26,821 bases of DNA from Bacillota bacterium (GTDB taxonomy: Bacteria > Bacillota > Clostridia > Peptostreptococcales > Anaerovoracaceae). The stretch is taken from the NCBI GenBank assembly GCA_029266295.1, contig JAQSXD010000005.1, positions 1 to 26,821 of the forward strand. The letters are read 5' to 3'. Shown piece by piece: positions 1 through 9,124 of the stretch. The notes under the pieces were generated by a model. That model made no database searches, was not told the DNA's origin, and saw only the letters and a program-made list of their open reading frames with translations. A program made the translations under genes and the position numbers. How positions within the stretch are numbered: position 1 is the stretch's first letter; each line of letters begins with the position of its first letter.

Positions 1-45
1 ATCAACGTTAAAAAGCTTCTTCCCTTTAAATTAACTGCCATGATT

Positions 46-675
46 TCAACCTTCTTTCTGTTTTTTCTGTTTTGGTTTTAAGATATACTCCTGAAGGAGC
101 TTATGCGCCAAAAATTTTTGTGCGTCTGCTTTCAGAGAAAGGTTCACGATCAGCATGAAAAGCTCCAGCATATCATCATCTGATACCTCGGATTCCATGA
201 GATAGTTTTTACTATTTTTGATTACGCTGCCGATACTCTTTGCAAGGGCCTCTTGCTCTGCTTCATAAACTTCGAGAATTCCTTTATAAAGTGCAGCAAT
301 ATCAATTTTATCATCAAATTCAGAATTGTAATTATCAATCAGCGGCTTCATGATCTTTTCGATTTCTTCCATCTGGAAGGTGCCCTTCATATAGAAAATG
401 AGGGTCAGCAGAATCAAATGATCCTTGGAATATTTCTTATTGACGGGCCTTGGAAGCATATTATGCTTCACATAATTTCCGATCATCGTTTTTGTGATGA
501 CCTTATCTTTTTCACTGTTTTTATAGACCGCAAGTTCCCTGTTCAAAAAGGTCTCCGCCTGATCCATATAAATTTCCATATCAGGAAAAGCCGCTTCATC
601 AATCTTGCCCTTAGCCAGAAATTCGTCTATCGTATTTTTAATGAATTCTTCATATCTCAAAATACCTACCTCCAT
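46..675 (-). CDS. DUF1836 family protein, probable MerR-like DNA-binding regulator
   Basis: A 209-residue protein of the DUF1836 family, which occurs in Firmicutes and has no settled function. Residues about 62-100 read as a MerR-like helix-turn-helix (ITKTMIGNYVKHNMLP followed by KYSKDHLILLTLI). The rest is predicted helical and acidic, with a lysine-rich tail and no signal peptide or membrane segment. The start is uncertain. The ATG at 673-675 has AAGGAT upstream, but a perfect GGAGGT (668-673) lies inside the frame, 7 bases before a TTG at 658-660, which would give a 204-residue protein beginning LRYEEF. A strong promoter lies just upstream with a palindrome over the expected transcript start, so autoregulation is plausible. 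The family call rests on recognition of the overall sequence. Confidence 0.85.
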   Translation of the reverse strand: MEVGILRYEEFIKNTIDEFLAKGKIDEAAFPDMEIYMDQAETFLNRELAVYKNSEKDKVITKTMIGNYVKHNMLPRPVNKKYSKDHLILLTLIFYMKGTFQMEEIEKIMKPLIDNYNSEFDDKIDIAALYKGILEVYEAEQEALAKSIGSVIKNSKNYLMESEVSDDDMLELFMLIVNLSLKADAQKFLAHKLLQEYILKPKQKKQKEG

Positions 676-702
676 CGTTCGTTATCCTTAAGAGTTTTTG
701 CT

Positions 703-749
703 TATAGTTAATATAACTATAATATAAGGTATTCATTACTACCTGTCAA
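703..749 (-). promoter_or_regulatory. Sigma-A promoter with overlapping palindromic operator candidate for the DUF1836 gene
   Basis: On the minus strand TTGACA (744-749) is followed, 17 bases later, by TATATT (721-726). A perfect inverted repeat with 8-base arms, TATAGTTA-ATA-TAACTATA (703-721), touches the -10 box and covers the expected transcript start. This is a typical position for a repressor site. That the DUF1836 protein binds it is inference. Confidence 0.8.
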
Positions 750-833
750 TAATTCCTAAAAAATCTCTCAAGTATTAGGGAAGCGCTGATTGAGCGGAGT
801 GTGCGCAGATCGTTGCGGGAAGTTTTCATTTCC

Positions 834-1973
834 TTAAGCTTTCTTGGGTTTTTCTCCGTAATACTGATAGTAGGTGACTTCCAGCCTTCCATTATAAAGC
901 TTCCTTCTGCGGTCTGCGGGACGTCCGAAGGTAAGCGTTTCAAACTCTTTATCTGTGGTAACTAAGTAGAGTGACCAGGTGGGATTCTTTTCAAACAGCT
1001 TTTTCAGGTCAGAATAGATACGCCGTATCTCATCCTTTTCTCCGATTCGTTCACCATAAGGCGGATTCGCAATCATGATTCCGTAATTTTCATCAAACCG
1101 GACTTCCTTCAGCGGGCGGATATGAAAATCAATGCAGTCGTCAACACCGGCTTCCATGGCATTTTCCCGTGCTGCCATCACTGCCGCAGGCAGAATGTCA
1201 GAGCCGATAATACGGAGCTCAGCGTCATTGTTGATCGCATCAAACGCTGCCTTTCGCTCCTCTTTCCAAAGATGCGACGGAATGGCCGGCCACTGTTCAG
1301 CCGCAAATTTCCGGTTCAGGCCAGGAGCGATATTTCTTCCAATCAGTGCTGCCTCAATGGGAATTGTCCCAGAACCACAAAATGGATCAAGGAGAAGTCT
1401 TCCTTCTTTCCAAAAGGACAGCTGAACCATTGCCGCTGCCAGAGTTTCCTTGATGGGCGCAGCCACATCCTTAATCCGGTATCCCCTTTTGTGAAGGCCT
1501 GCACCGCTTGTATCAAGCGTAATGGTTGCACGATCCTTTAAAAGCGTCACCTTAATGATAAATTCCGGTCCCGTCTCCTCAAACCATTGGCAGTGATATG
1601 TCTCTTTCAGTTTTTCCACGATGGATTTTTTCACAATCGCCTGACAGTCAGGAACGCTGTGCAGCTTTGATCTGACAGAGGTTCCTGTAACGGTGAATTT
1701 GCCGTCCTCTGGAATCCACTCTTCCCATGGAAGAGCCTTTGTCTGCTGAAAGAGTTCTTCAAAACTCAGCGCATCGAATTCGCCCAGTTTTATAAGCACT
1801 CGATCTGCACACCGCAGCCACAGGTTTGATTTTACAACCGCCCGTTCATCACCTAAAAAGGTTATCTTTGCATCTTCGGACTTCAGTACCTTGAACCCTA
1901 GATTTTCAATTTCTCTTTTGACTACCGCTTCCAGTCCAAAGGTAGCGGTTGCGATCAGTTCCAGCTTTGCCAA
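834..1973 (-). CDS. THUMP-domain class I SAM-dependent rRNA methyltransferase (RlmL/YpsC-like)
   Basis: A 379-residue RNA N2-guanine methyltransferase of the RlmL N-terminal/YpsC family, expected to methylate 23S rRNA in the cytoplasm. Residues about 45-155 form a ferredoxin-like plus THUMP region (LWLRCADRVLIKL). HKRGYR at 161-166 precedes the catalytic domain. SAM-binding motif I is LLLDPFCGSG (193-202), and NPPYGERIG (293-301) is the N6/N2 amino-methyltransferase motif IV. The length matches stand-alone YpsC-type enzymes, whereas E. coli RlmL is a longer fusion. The start is TTG (1971-1973), behind a perfect AGGAGG at 7 bases spacing. I see no clear promoter in 1974-2110, so it may depend on readthrough from mreB. 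The exact target guanosine cannot be read from sequence. Confidence 0.92.
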   Translation of the reverse strand: MAKLELIATATFGLEAVVKREIENLGFKVLKSEDAKITFLGDERAVVKSNLWLRCADRVLIKLGEFDALSFEELFQQTKALPWEEWIPEDGKFTVTGTSVRSKLHSVPDCQAIVKKSIVEKLKETYHCQWFEETGPEFIIKVTLLKDRATITLDTSGAGLHKRGYRIKDVAAPIKETLAAAMVQLSFWKEGRLLLDPFCGSGTIPIEAALIGRNIAPGLNRKFAAEQWPAIPSHLWKEERKAAFDAINNDAELRIIGSDILPAAVMAARENAMEAGVDDCIDFHIRPLKEVRFDENYGIMIANPPYGERIGEKDEIRRIYSDLKKLFEKNPTWSLYLVTTDKEFETLTFGRPADRRRKLYNGRLEVTYYQYYGEKPKKA

Positions 1974-2045
1974 AGTTTTTCCTCCTATACCATGAGAAGC
2001 GGCTCTGCCACTTCCGTCAGTGAGCCCAACGCCTCCGGCTCCTAT

Positions 2046-2102
2046 TTTTATCTTTGCAGGTTGTTTCCCACAAAGATAAAAAGCTCTCTTGCGAGAGCTT
2101 TC
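2046..2102 (-). terminator. Tandem hairpins after mreB, intrinsic terminator
   Basis: On the minus strand the first hairpin has arms AAAGCTCTC/GAGAGCTTT (2081-2102, loop of 4) and runs into TTTTTAT. A second inverted repeat, TTTTTATCTTTG/CAAAGATAAAAA (2046-2057 with 2072-2083), shares that U-rich run, so the two structures are mutually exclusive at the shared bases. They lie 9 bases after the mreB stop. Confidence 0.8.
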
Positions 2103-2110
2103 ATTTTCTA

Positions 2111-3133
2111 CTAAATGTACGACCTTCTTTTATTCATCTGATTGTTTTCAATCGCATCGATGGAATTTAAGGCCTTACCGGTTCCGATCGCAACACAGGA
2201 TTTGGGATCTTCAGCAATGGTAACCTTTATGCCTGTTCGTTCCTCGATCCGTTTATCGATACCGTGGAGGAGTGCGCCTCCCCCGGTGATGACGATACCG
2301 CTGTTGCTGATGTCTGCTGAAAGTTCAGGCGGCGTTCTCTCCAATACGCCGTGAGCAACCTCGCAGATCACCTGCAAAGGCTCGTCCAGCGCCTCCATCA
2401 TCTCCTTCGAAGTGATTTCGATGGATTTTGGAAGACCCGTGACAAGATCTCGTCCTCTGCATTCCTTAACGACCACTTCTTCTCTTGGATAGGCGGTTCC
2501 GATGGTCATTTTCATTTCTTCCGCGGTACGCTCTCCAATATAAAGTTTGTGCTCTTTTCTCATGTATTTAATTATTGATTCATCGAATTTGTCACCAGCA
2601 ACCTTTACAGAGGTGCTTGTTACAATCCCGCCTAAGGAAATCACTGCAACATCAGTCGTTCCTCCGCCGATGTCGATGATCATGACTCCATCCGGCTTAG
2701 AAATATCAAGTCCTGCACCGATGGCTGCCGCAACAGGCTCCTCCATCAAATAGACCGCTTTGCCTCCCGCTTGGGTAGCAGCTTCTCTGACTGCTCTCTT
2801 TTCAACCTCGGTAACACCACTGGGCACACAAACCATAATTCTTGGTTTGAAAAATCTGCCGCTTCCGCAGGTCTTTTTAATAAAATATTTCAGCATTCTT
2901 TCCGTTACATCATAATCGGAAATCACACCATCTCTCAGTGGTCTAACAGCAATGATATTGCTTGGAGTTCTCCCCAGCATCTGCCTTGCTTCTTCTCCCA
3001 CTGCGAGAATCTCATTGGTATCTCTGTTGATAGCGACAACGGACGGCTCGTTCAGAACGACGCCCTTCCCTTTTATATAAACTAAAACATTTGCTGTTCC
3101 AAGGTCAATGCCCACTTCTTCTGTAAATCCCAA
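2111..3133 (-). CDS. mreB: Rod-shape-determining actin homologue MreB/Mbl
   Basis: A 340-residue bacterial actin that forms membrane-associated filaments and directs lateral cell-wall synthesis. The actin-fold ATPase signatures are present: phosphate-1 VGIDLGTANV (near residues 7-16), phosphate-2 IDIGGGTTDVAV (about 153-164) and an adenosine-site ITGGGALLHG near the C-terminus. The open frame continues to an ATG at 3161-3163, but a GAGGAGGG ribosome site lies inside that extension, 7 bases before the TTG at 3131-3133. The family also starts at (M)GFTEEVGIDLGTANV, so TTG is preferred. The gene has its own sigma-A promoter and a leader of about 165 bases. In several Clostridia an mreB paralogue sits next to spoIIID; here the arg operon lies between them. 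MreB and Mbl cannot be separated with certainty. Confidence 0.95.
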   Translation of the reverse strand: MGFTEEVGIDLGTANVLVYIKGKGVVLNEPSVVAINRDTNEILAVGEEARQMLGRTPSNIIAVRPLRDGVISDYDVTERMLKYFIKKTCGSGRFFKPRIMVCVPSGVTEVEKRAVREAATQAGGKAVYLMEEPVAAAIGAGLDISKPDGVMIIDIGGGTTDVAVISLGGIVTSTSVKVAGDKFDESIIKYMRKEHKLYIGERTAEEMKMTIGTAYPREEVVVKECRGRDLVTGLPKSIEITSKEMMEALDEPLQVICEVAHGVLERTPPELSADISNSGIVITGGGALLHGIDKRIEERTGIKVTIAEDPKSCVAIGTGKALNSIDAIENNQMNKRRSYI

Positions 3134-3303
3134 AATTATCCCTCCTCGTATATATCGTATCAAATCATTCTGTAATCCATAAGGAAATAGATCTGCATAT
3201 ATCAGCTCGTCCCGCTAAACAGAACTAAGGCGTACTTATGCTCGGAAATCTTAAAAATCTCGATTTCGCCGCCATATTCTTATCATTTACGTTTATCTTT
3301 AAT

Positions 3304-3332
3304 ATTATATCTACAAAGAGTAAAATTTTCAA
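3304..3332 (-). promoter_or_regulatory. Sigma-A promoter of mreB
   Basis: On the minus strand TTGAAA (3327-3332), a 17-base spacer and a perfect TATAAT (3304-3309) lie between carB and mreB. Transcription would start near 3297. I found no convincing terminator for the arg/car operon in 3333-3413, so readthrough into mreB is possible. Confidence 0.85.
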
Positions 3333-3413
3333 TTTTTATTTTATATTTCATAGACAAAGTTTGGATGGAAACTGGAGCTTACGTCTGAAATCGACAGCTC
3401 ACACCACTTCCAT

Positions 3414-6400
3414 TTATATTTTCACGATATCAACCATGTTGAAGTCTTCCAGTGTCTTCCGCATCAGAAGGCTATTAGCCAGTGCATTGGCAGTATCGAT
3501 GGACGTCAGGCATGCAATGTTTCTCTCGATTGCTTTTCTTCTCATCTGCACGGAATGCACCGCCGGTTTTCTTCCAATGGTGGATGTTGACACGACAAAG
3601 TCAACCTCACCGGTATCAAACAAATCACTCGTATTGGGAGATGGGCCGTCGTGCTTATTGACGATTTCTGACGGTACGCCATGTTCTCTCAGATATTCTG
3701 AAGTACCCTTGGTTGCCCAGATTTTATATCCGAAATCAATGAACTTTTGCGCAAGAGGCACGACTTCCGGCTTGTCAGAATCCTTTACGGTGATTAGTAC
3801 GCAGTTTCCGACTTTATGCATCTCGTAGCCCGCCGCGATCAGCCCTTTGTACAAGGCCGTTTCCAGATCTCGATCGATTCCAAGCACCTCTCCTGTAGAT
3901 TTCATCTCAGGTCCCAGATGATTGTCTGCGTCATGAAGCTTAGGGAAACTGAATACCGGTACTTTGACCGCTACGTAATCGCCTTCCGGGCAAACGCCGC
4001 TGCCGTAACCCAGATCCTTAAGCTTTGCACCCAGTGCTACCTTCGTTGCAAGATCAACGATAGGAACGTTGGTAACCTTGCTGATATAAGGTACGGTCCT
4101 GGAAGATCTTGGATTGACTTCGATGACATAGACCTGTCCCTGATAGATGACATACTGGATGTTTACAAGACCCGATACATTGAGTTCCTTGGCAAGCCGT
4201 CCGGTATATTCCACGATGGTATCCCGTATTTCCTGGGTTAATGTCTGGGGCGGATAGATGGAGATGGAGTCGCCGGAGTGGACTCCTGCCCGCTCAATAT
4301 GCTCCATGATGCCAGGGATGAGGAAATCGTCTCCGTCACAAACTGCGTCTACCTCCACTTCCGTACCCATGAGATATTTATCGATGAGCACCGGGTTTTC
4401 AAGCTCTGTGGCGGTAATGATATCCATGTATTCAATGACATCATTTTTTCCGTGGGCGATGATCATATTCTGGCCACCCAAAACGTAGGACGGTCTCAGT
4501 AATACGGGGTATCCCAGCTTCTGTGCTTCCTTCACTGCTACTTCTGTGGTATAGGCCATTCTGCCGTTTGGCCGCGGAATGTTGCAATGCTCCAAAAGCT
4601 TATCAAACCGCTCTCTGTCCTCCGCCGCATCAATGCTGTCCGCAGAGGTTCCCAGTATTTTAACACCCTTATTCTTCAGATGCTTTGTGAGTTTGATTGC
4701 TGTCTGGCCTCCGAACTGCACCACCACGCCCCAGGGCTGCTCTGTCTCCAGAATAGAGTCCACATCCTCCGGAGTAAGTGGTTCAAAATAGAGTCTGTCG
4801 GAAATGTCAAAGTCTGTGGAAACAGTCTCTGGATTATTATTTACGATAATGGCTTCATATCCGGCTTCCTTAAGTGCAGTGACACAGTGAACGGAACAGT
4901 AGTCAAACTCGATTCCCTGTCCGATCCGAATGGGACCCGAACCAAATACGATGACCTTCTTTTTTCCGGTGCTGTGCTGTTCGATAAATTCTCTTGCCTC
5001 ATTTTCATCATCATATGTGGAGTAGAAATATGGGGTTTCTGCAGCAAATTCCGCAGCACAGGTGTCAACCATTTTATAGGAGGCATATAGTTTTTGCGGT
5101 GGTTCCTGTCCGCTTAGATTTTTAATGGTTTTGTCAAGAAAGCCCAGCTTCTTTGCCTTTTTGTATTTTTCCTGAGTCAGCTCTCCTTGAGAAAGGCTTT
5201 GCTCCATCTTGAATAGGTTGTTTAGCTTATTAATAAACCAACGATCAATCTTTGTAATTTCAAAGATTGTGTCAATGGAAATTCCTCGCTTCAACGCTTC
5301 ATATACCACAAAGATTCGTTCATCATCGCAGTGGTGCAGAAGCTCTTCAATGGTATCAGTATCCTTTTCCTTCAGCTTTCTTAGGTTGAGGGAATCAAGA
5401 TTCAGCTCAATACAGCGAACCGCTTTCATCATTGCCTGTTCAAAGGTAGTGCCGATGGCCATAACTTCCCCGGTGGCCTTCATCTGAGTGCCCAGGGTTC
5501 TCTTTGCGTAGACAAATTTGTCAAAGGGCCATTTGGGGAATTTGACAACGATGTAGTCCAGTGCCGGCTCAAAGCAAGCATAGGTCTTCCCTGTTACCGT
5601 ATTGAGAATCTCATCCAACGTATAACCAATAGCAATCTTGGATGCCACCTTTGCAATAGGATATCCAGTGGCTTTTGATGCCAGGGCAGAGGATCTGGAT
5701 ACTCTGGGATTTACTTCGATAACCGCATATTCAAAGTTATCTGGATTCAGCGCAAACTGACAGTTGCAGCCGCCCTCGACGCCCAGCGCCTGAATGATAT
5801 TGATCGATGCAGTTCTCAGCATCTGGTATTCTTTATCAGATAGGGTAACAGCCGGTGCTACGACGATGGAATCTCCCGTATGTACGCCCACCGGGTCTAC
5901 GTTTTCCATAGAGCAAACCGTAATGGTATTATTCTTGCTGTCTCTGATAATTTCAAATTCGATTTCTTTCCAGCCGGAAACGCAGCGTTCCACCAAAATC
6001 TGATGGATGGGGCTCAGCCGGAGACCGTTTTCACCGATTCGCAGAAGCTGCTTCTTCGTGGATACGATGCCGCCCCCAGTTCCTCCAAGGGTGTAAGCAG
6101 GACGAACGATGACAGGATATCCGATCTCTTCCGCAAAGGCAAGGGCGTCGTCTATGTCGGTTACAACTTTGGAAGGAATCACCGGTTCTCCGATAGACTC
6201 CAGCATATCCTTAAACAGCTGCCGATCCTCCGCCTTATCGATGGTTTCCGGGGTGGCCCCCAGAAGCTTGACATTCTGTTCTTCCAGAAAGCCTTCCTTT
6301 GCAAGCTGCATGGAAAGCGTCAGTGCGGTTTGCCCTCCCATGGTAGGCAGGATGCTGTCAGGCTTTTCTATCTTAATAATCTTTTTCAGTACCGGCAGCG

Positions 6401-6608
6401 TCAGGGGCTCAATATACACCTTATCCGCTATGGTTTTATCCGTCATAATGGTGGCCGGATTTGAATTGACCAGCACAACTTCAAGTCCGTCAGCCTTCAG
6501 CGTACGGCAGACCTGCGTTCCGGCATAATCAAACTCTGCCGCCTGTCCGATGATAATAGGACCAGATCCGATCACAAGCACTTTCTTTATATCGTTACGT
6601 AATGGCAT
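3414..6608 (-). CDS. carB: Carbamoyl-phosphate synthase large subunit
   Basis: A 1064-residue synthetase subunit that makes carbamoyl phosphate from bicarbonate, ammonia channelled from CarA, and two ATP. Two homologous halves are visible. Each starts with a nucleotide-binding signature (VLVIGSGPIIIGQAAEFDYA near residue 10, and VIVFGSGPIRIGQGIEFDY in the second half), followed by an ATP-grasp domain. Acidic metal-binding stretches VIEVNPRVSRSSALASKATG and VIEVNPRSSRTVPYISKV are intact. The C-terminal 130 or so residues form the MGS-like allosteric domain. The length is close to E. coli CarB (1073). The start codon lies 16 bases after the carA stop with GGGAGG before it, so the pair is co-transcribed. 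It is the last gene of the operon; argF does not follow. Confidence 0.98.
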   Translation of the reverse strand: MPLRNDIKKVLVIGSGPIIIGQAAEFDYAGTQVCRTLKADGLEVVLVNSNPATIMTDKTIADKVYIEPLTLPVLKKIIKIEKPDSILPTMGGQTALTLSMQLAKEGFLEEQNVKLLGATPETIDKAEDRQLFKDMLESIGEPVIPSKVVTDIDDALAFAEEIGYPVIVRPAYTLGGTGGGIVSTKKQLLRIGENGLRLSPIHQILVERCVSGWKEIEFEIIRDSKNNTITVCSMENVDPVGVHTGDSIVVAPAVTLSDKEYQMLRTASINIIQALGVEGGCNCQFALNPDNFEYAVIEVNPRVSRSSALASKATGYPIAKVASKIAIGYTLDEILNTVTGKTYACFEPALDYIVVKFPKWPFDKFVYAKRTLGTQMKATGEVMAIGTTFEQAMMKAVRCIELNLDSLNLRKLKEKDTDTIEELLHHCDDERIFVVYEALKRGISIDTIFEITKIDRWFINKLNNLFKMEQSLSQGELTQEKYKKAKKLGFLDKTIKNLSGQEPPQKLYASYKMVDTCAAEFAAETPYFYSTYDDENEAREFIEQHSTGKKKVIVFGSGPIRIGQGIEFDYCSVHCVTALKEAGYEAIIVNNNPETVSTDFDISDRLYFEPLTPEDVDSILETEQPWGVVVQFGGQTAIKLTKHLKNKGVKILGTSADSIDAAEDRERFDKLLEHCNIPRPNGRMAYTTEVAVKEAQKLGYPVLLRPSYVLGGQNMIIAHGKNDVIEYMDIITATELENPVLIDKYLMGTEVEVDAVCDGDDFLIPGIMEHIERAGVHSGDSISIYPPQTLTQEIRDTIVEYTGRLAKELNVSGLVNIQYVIYQGQVYVIEVNPRSSRTVPYISKVTNVPIVDLATKVALGAKLKDLGYGSGVCPEGDYVAVKVPVFSFPKLHDADNHLGPEMKSTGEVLGIDRDLETALYKGLIAAGYEMHKVGNCVLITVKDSDKPEVVPLAQKFIDFGYKIWATKGTSEYLREHGVPSEIVNKHDGPSPNTSDLFDTGEVDFVVSTSTIGRKPAVHSVQMRRKAIERNIACLTSIDTANALANSLLMRKTLEDFNMVDIVKI

Positions 6609-6624
6609 AGTTTCCTCCCTCTCT

Positions 6625-7737
6625 TTACTGCTGCTTCATGAGTCCGATGAATGTATCGAACAGATACTTGGTATCCAGCGGCCCAGCGCAGGCTTCCGGA
6701 TGGAACTGCACCGTAAAGGCCTTTCCGTTCTGATACGTAATCCCTTCGCAGCTCCCGTCATTGGCATTATGATGGCTTACAAAACCAACCTCTCGGTTCA
6801 GCGTTTCTCCTACCACCGCATAGCCATGATTCTGACTCGTAATAAAGACTCTGTCTCTCACCGTGTCCACTACTGGCTGATTGGCTCCCCGGTGTCCATA
6901 CTTTAGTTTCTGAGTGGTTGCACCGTTTGCCAGAGCCAGAAGCTGATGTCCCAGGCAGATGCCGAAGATGGGAATTTCCGTCTTCATCAGTTCTTTCAGA
7001 ATTGCGATGGGCTCCGTATTTTCTGATGGATCTCCAGGCCCGTTGGAAAGCATAATCCCGTCAGGATTGATGTCCATAATTTCTTTTACGCTTGTATTAT
7101 AAGGCACCACCGTTACGCTGCAGCCTCGTTCCAGCAAACTGCGGAGTATGTTCTCCTTTGATCCGTAGTCGTAAAGGGCAACATGAAGCTCTTGATTTTC
7201 CGCCTTGTGAAATGTCTTCTCCGTGCAGGTTACCGATTTAACTGCCTCCCGAATGGTATATTCCTTTAATTCCTTTAAAAAAGCGTCCATATCTTCAGGC
7301 AATTCCGTTGTAATTGCACCGTTCATGACGCCATGCTCTCTCGTTTTCTTCGTAAGTGCCCTCGTATCAATATCATAGATACCGATTACATTCTGTTCCT
7401 TGAGATATTGGTCTATGGTTTTTCCACATCTGAAATTAGACGGTTCCTCACACCATTCTCTCACAATATATCCTTTCACCCAGGATTTTTTTGATTCACT
7501 GTCAAATTCATTCACACCGTAGTTTCCAATCAACGGGAAGGTCTGTGTAACAATTTGACCGTAATAGCTGGGATCGGTCAGGGTTTCCTGATAACCGGTC
7601 ATTCCGGTGGTAAAAACCACCTCACCCAATGCTGTACCCTGAGCCCCAAAGCTTTTTCCTTGATATACAGAACCATCCGCCAAGATCAAATATGCTTTGC
7701 TCTCTTCCTTTTCTGTCAATTGATTGCCATGTTCCAT
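6625..7737 (-). CDS. carA: Carbamoyl-phosphate synthase small (glutaminase) subunit
   Basis: A 370-residue glutamine amidotransferase that hydrolyses glutamine and passes ammonia to CarB. The N-terminal CarA-specific domain (AYLILADGSVYQGKSFG, FTTGMTGYQETLTDPSY) runs to about residue 150. The class I amidotransferase domain carries the triad C261 (FGICLGHQLLALA), H346 and E348 (FTVQFHPEACAGP). The ATG at 7735-7737 follows GGGGAGGAG. A second Met is not nearby, and the N-terminus is about 10 residues longer than many homologues. It lies 128 bases after argD, in which I see neither terminator nor strong promoter, so it belongs to the arg transcription unit. This CarAB is therefore probably arginine-controlled; another pyrimidine-controlled copy may exist elsewhere. 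Confidence 0.97.
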   Translation of the reverse strand: MEHGNQLTEKEESKAYLILADGSVYQGKSFGAQGTALGEVVFTTGMTGYQETLTDPSYYGQIVTQTFPLIGNYGVNEFDSESKKSWVKGYIVREWCEEPSNFRCGKTIDQYLKEQNVIGIYDIDTRALTKKTREHGVMNGAITTELPEDMDAFLKELKEYTIREAVKSVTCTEKTFHKAENQELHVALYDYGSKENILRSLLERGCSVTVVPYNTSVKEIMDINPDGIMLSNGPGDPSENTEPIAILKELMKTEIPIFGICLGHQLLALANGATTQKLKYGHRGANQPVVDTVRDRVFITSQNHGYAVVGETLNREVGFVSHHNANDGSCEGITYQNGKAFTVQFHPEACAGPLDTKYLFDTFIGLMKQQ

Positions 7738-7865
7738 GTTTTATACTCCTCCCCATCAACTTCATCGTACCAATCATGGTGAAATTCTTGCGATGCAGGG
7801 GGTATCTAACCCGCTGCACCGTTTATTTTCACTGCTGCGTAAGCGCGTCTTTTCGGCGCATCGCC

Positions 7866-9035
7866 TTATTTCAGGGCTGCTTCAAGAATTGCAAGCCCTT
7901 CTTCCAGCTCCTCAATTGTGATGTTCAGCGGAGGCAGAAGTCTAATTTTATCCTTTGCAGTCAGCGCAATAAGTCCCGCTTCTAACGCACTTTTTACAAC
8001 AGTCTTGGCATCTTTCTCCTTGGGCTCCACACCCAGCATCAATCCAATCCCGGTGACTGCTGCAACACCGTCCATTTGAAGCAATTTGCTGCGCAGGTAT
8101 GCTCCTTTTTCGCTAACTTCCTTAAGGAATGCTTCGTCAATCCTCTTCAGGACTTCAACCCCTCCGGCACACACCGCAGGATTTCCTCCAAAAGTAGTGC
8201 CATGATCTCCCGGCTGTAGAACGCATTCACATTTTTCTCCAAACAAAATTCCACCGATGGGCAGCCCCGCCCCAAGCCCTTTTGCCATGGTCACCAGATC
8301 CGGCGTGATCCCGTAATGTTCATAGGCGAACAGCTTTCCTGTTCTTCCTACTCCCGTCTGTACCTCATCTGCAAGGAACAGGATATCCTTCTCTTTGCAA
8401 AGATCATGGATCGCTGTCACAAAACTCTGTTCCAGATTATTGACGCCGCCTTCTCCCTGAACAAATTCCACCATGATGGCGCAGGTTTTTTCCGAAATCT
8501 TTGCAAGCAGTTCGTCCGTATCGTTTGCGATGGCATATTCAAACCCTTCTACAAAGGGGTTGAAATATTTATGATACCCTTCCTGGCCCGTTGCCGTTAT
8601 GGTGGCCATGGTTCTTCCATGGAAGGAATCTTTCAAGGTGATGATTTCGTATCTTCCATCTCCGTATTTTTGTTGGCTGTATTTTCTGGCGGTTTTGATG
8701 GCGCCTTCGTTTGCCTCTGCGCCGGAGTTACAGAAGAACACTTTTTTGTAACCGGTCCTGCTTACTAGCATTTCCGCCAGCTCTCCGCAAGGGCTTGTAT
8801 AAAACAGGTTCGATGTGTGCTGGAGATTTTTTAATTGCTGCATCACCGCATCCACCCAGCCAGTATCGCTATACCCCAGCGAATTCACTCCGATTCCGGA
8901 GGAAAAATCGATGTATTTTTTCCCTTCCGGTGACCAACAGGTGGCTCCAGAACCCTTTTCGATACATAGGTCATTTCTTGCATATGTCCCAAGGATGTAT
9001 TTCTGATCTCTTTCTTTCACATCTGCACTTTTCAT
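7866..9035 (-). CDS. argD: Acetylornithine aminotransferase
   Basis: A 389-residue class III PLP-dependent aminotransferase that converts N-acetylglutamate-5-semialdehyde and glutamate to N-acetylornithine and 2-oxoglutarate. Key sites are intact: the phosphate-binding FFCNSGAEANEGAIK (about 100-114), FHGRTMATITATGQ (138-151), D223 in LFLADEVQTGVGRTG for the pyridine nitrogen, and the Schiff-base lysine K252 in TMAKGLGAGLPIGG. The length is typical. The ATG at 9033-9035 has GGAGG 8 bases upstream. It sits between argB (89 bases upstream) and carA within the operon. The enzyme often also acts on succinyl-diaminopimelate in lysine synthesis, which cannot be judged here. Confidence 0.96.
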   Translation of the reverse strand: MKSADVKERDQKYILGTYARNDLCIEKGSGATCWSPEGKKYIDFSSGIGVNSLGYSDTGWVDAVMQQLKNLQHTSNLFYTSPCGELAEMLVSRTGYKKVFFCNSGAEANEGAIKTARKYSQQKYGDGRYEIITLKDSFHGRTMATITATGQEGYHKYFNPFVEGFEYAIANDTDELLAKISEKTCAIMVEFVQGEGGVNNLEQSFVTAIHDLCKEKDILFLADEVQTGVGRTGKLFAYEHYGITPDLVTMAKGLGAGLPIGGILFGEKCECVLQPGDHGTTFGGNPAVCAGGVEVLKRIDEAFLKEVSEKGAYLRSKLLQMDGVAAVTGIGLMLGVEPKEKDAKTVVKSALEAGLIALTAKDKIRLLPPLNITIEELEEGLAILEAALK

Positions 9036-9124
9036 TTTGTTTGCCTCCGTTCCAGTACCGACAAGCCTGGGGAGGAAGCGATACTTCTTTCCCGCATCCA
9101 GTACCTCTATTTCATCATTCTATT

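Noticed and set aside
746..943. Small minus-strand frame overlapping the end of the methyltransferase gene
   Set aside because: It lies in a different frame of a well-supported gene, with low-complexity composition and no ribosome site.
3238..3828. Plus-strand frame of 196 codons over the mreB leader and the end of carB
   Set aside because: It is antisense to a certain gene for most of its length and has no ribosome site.
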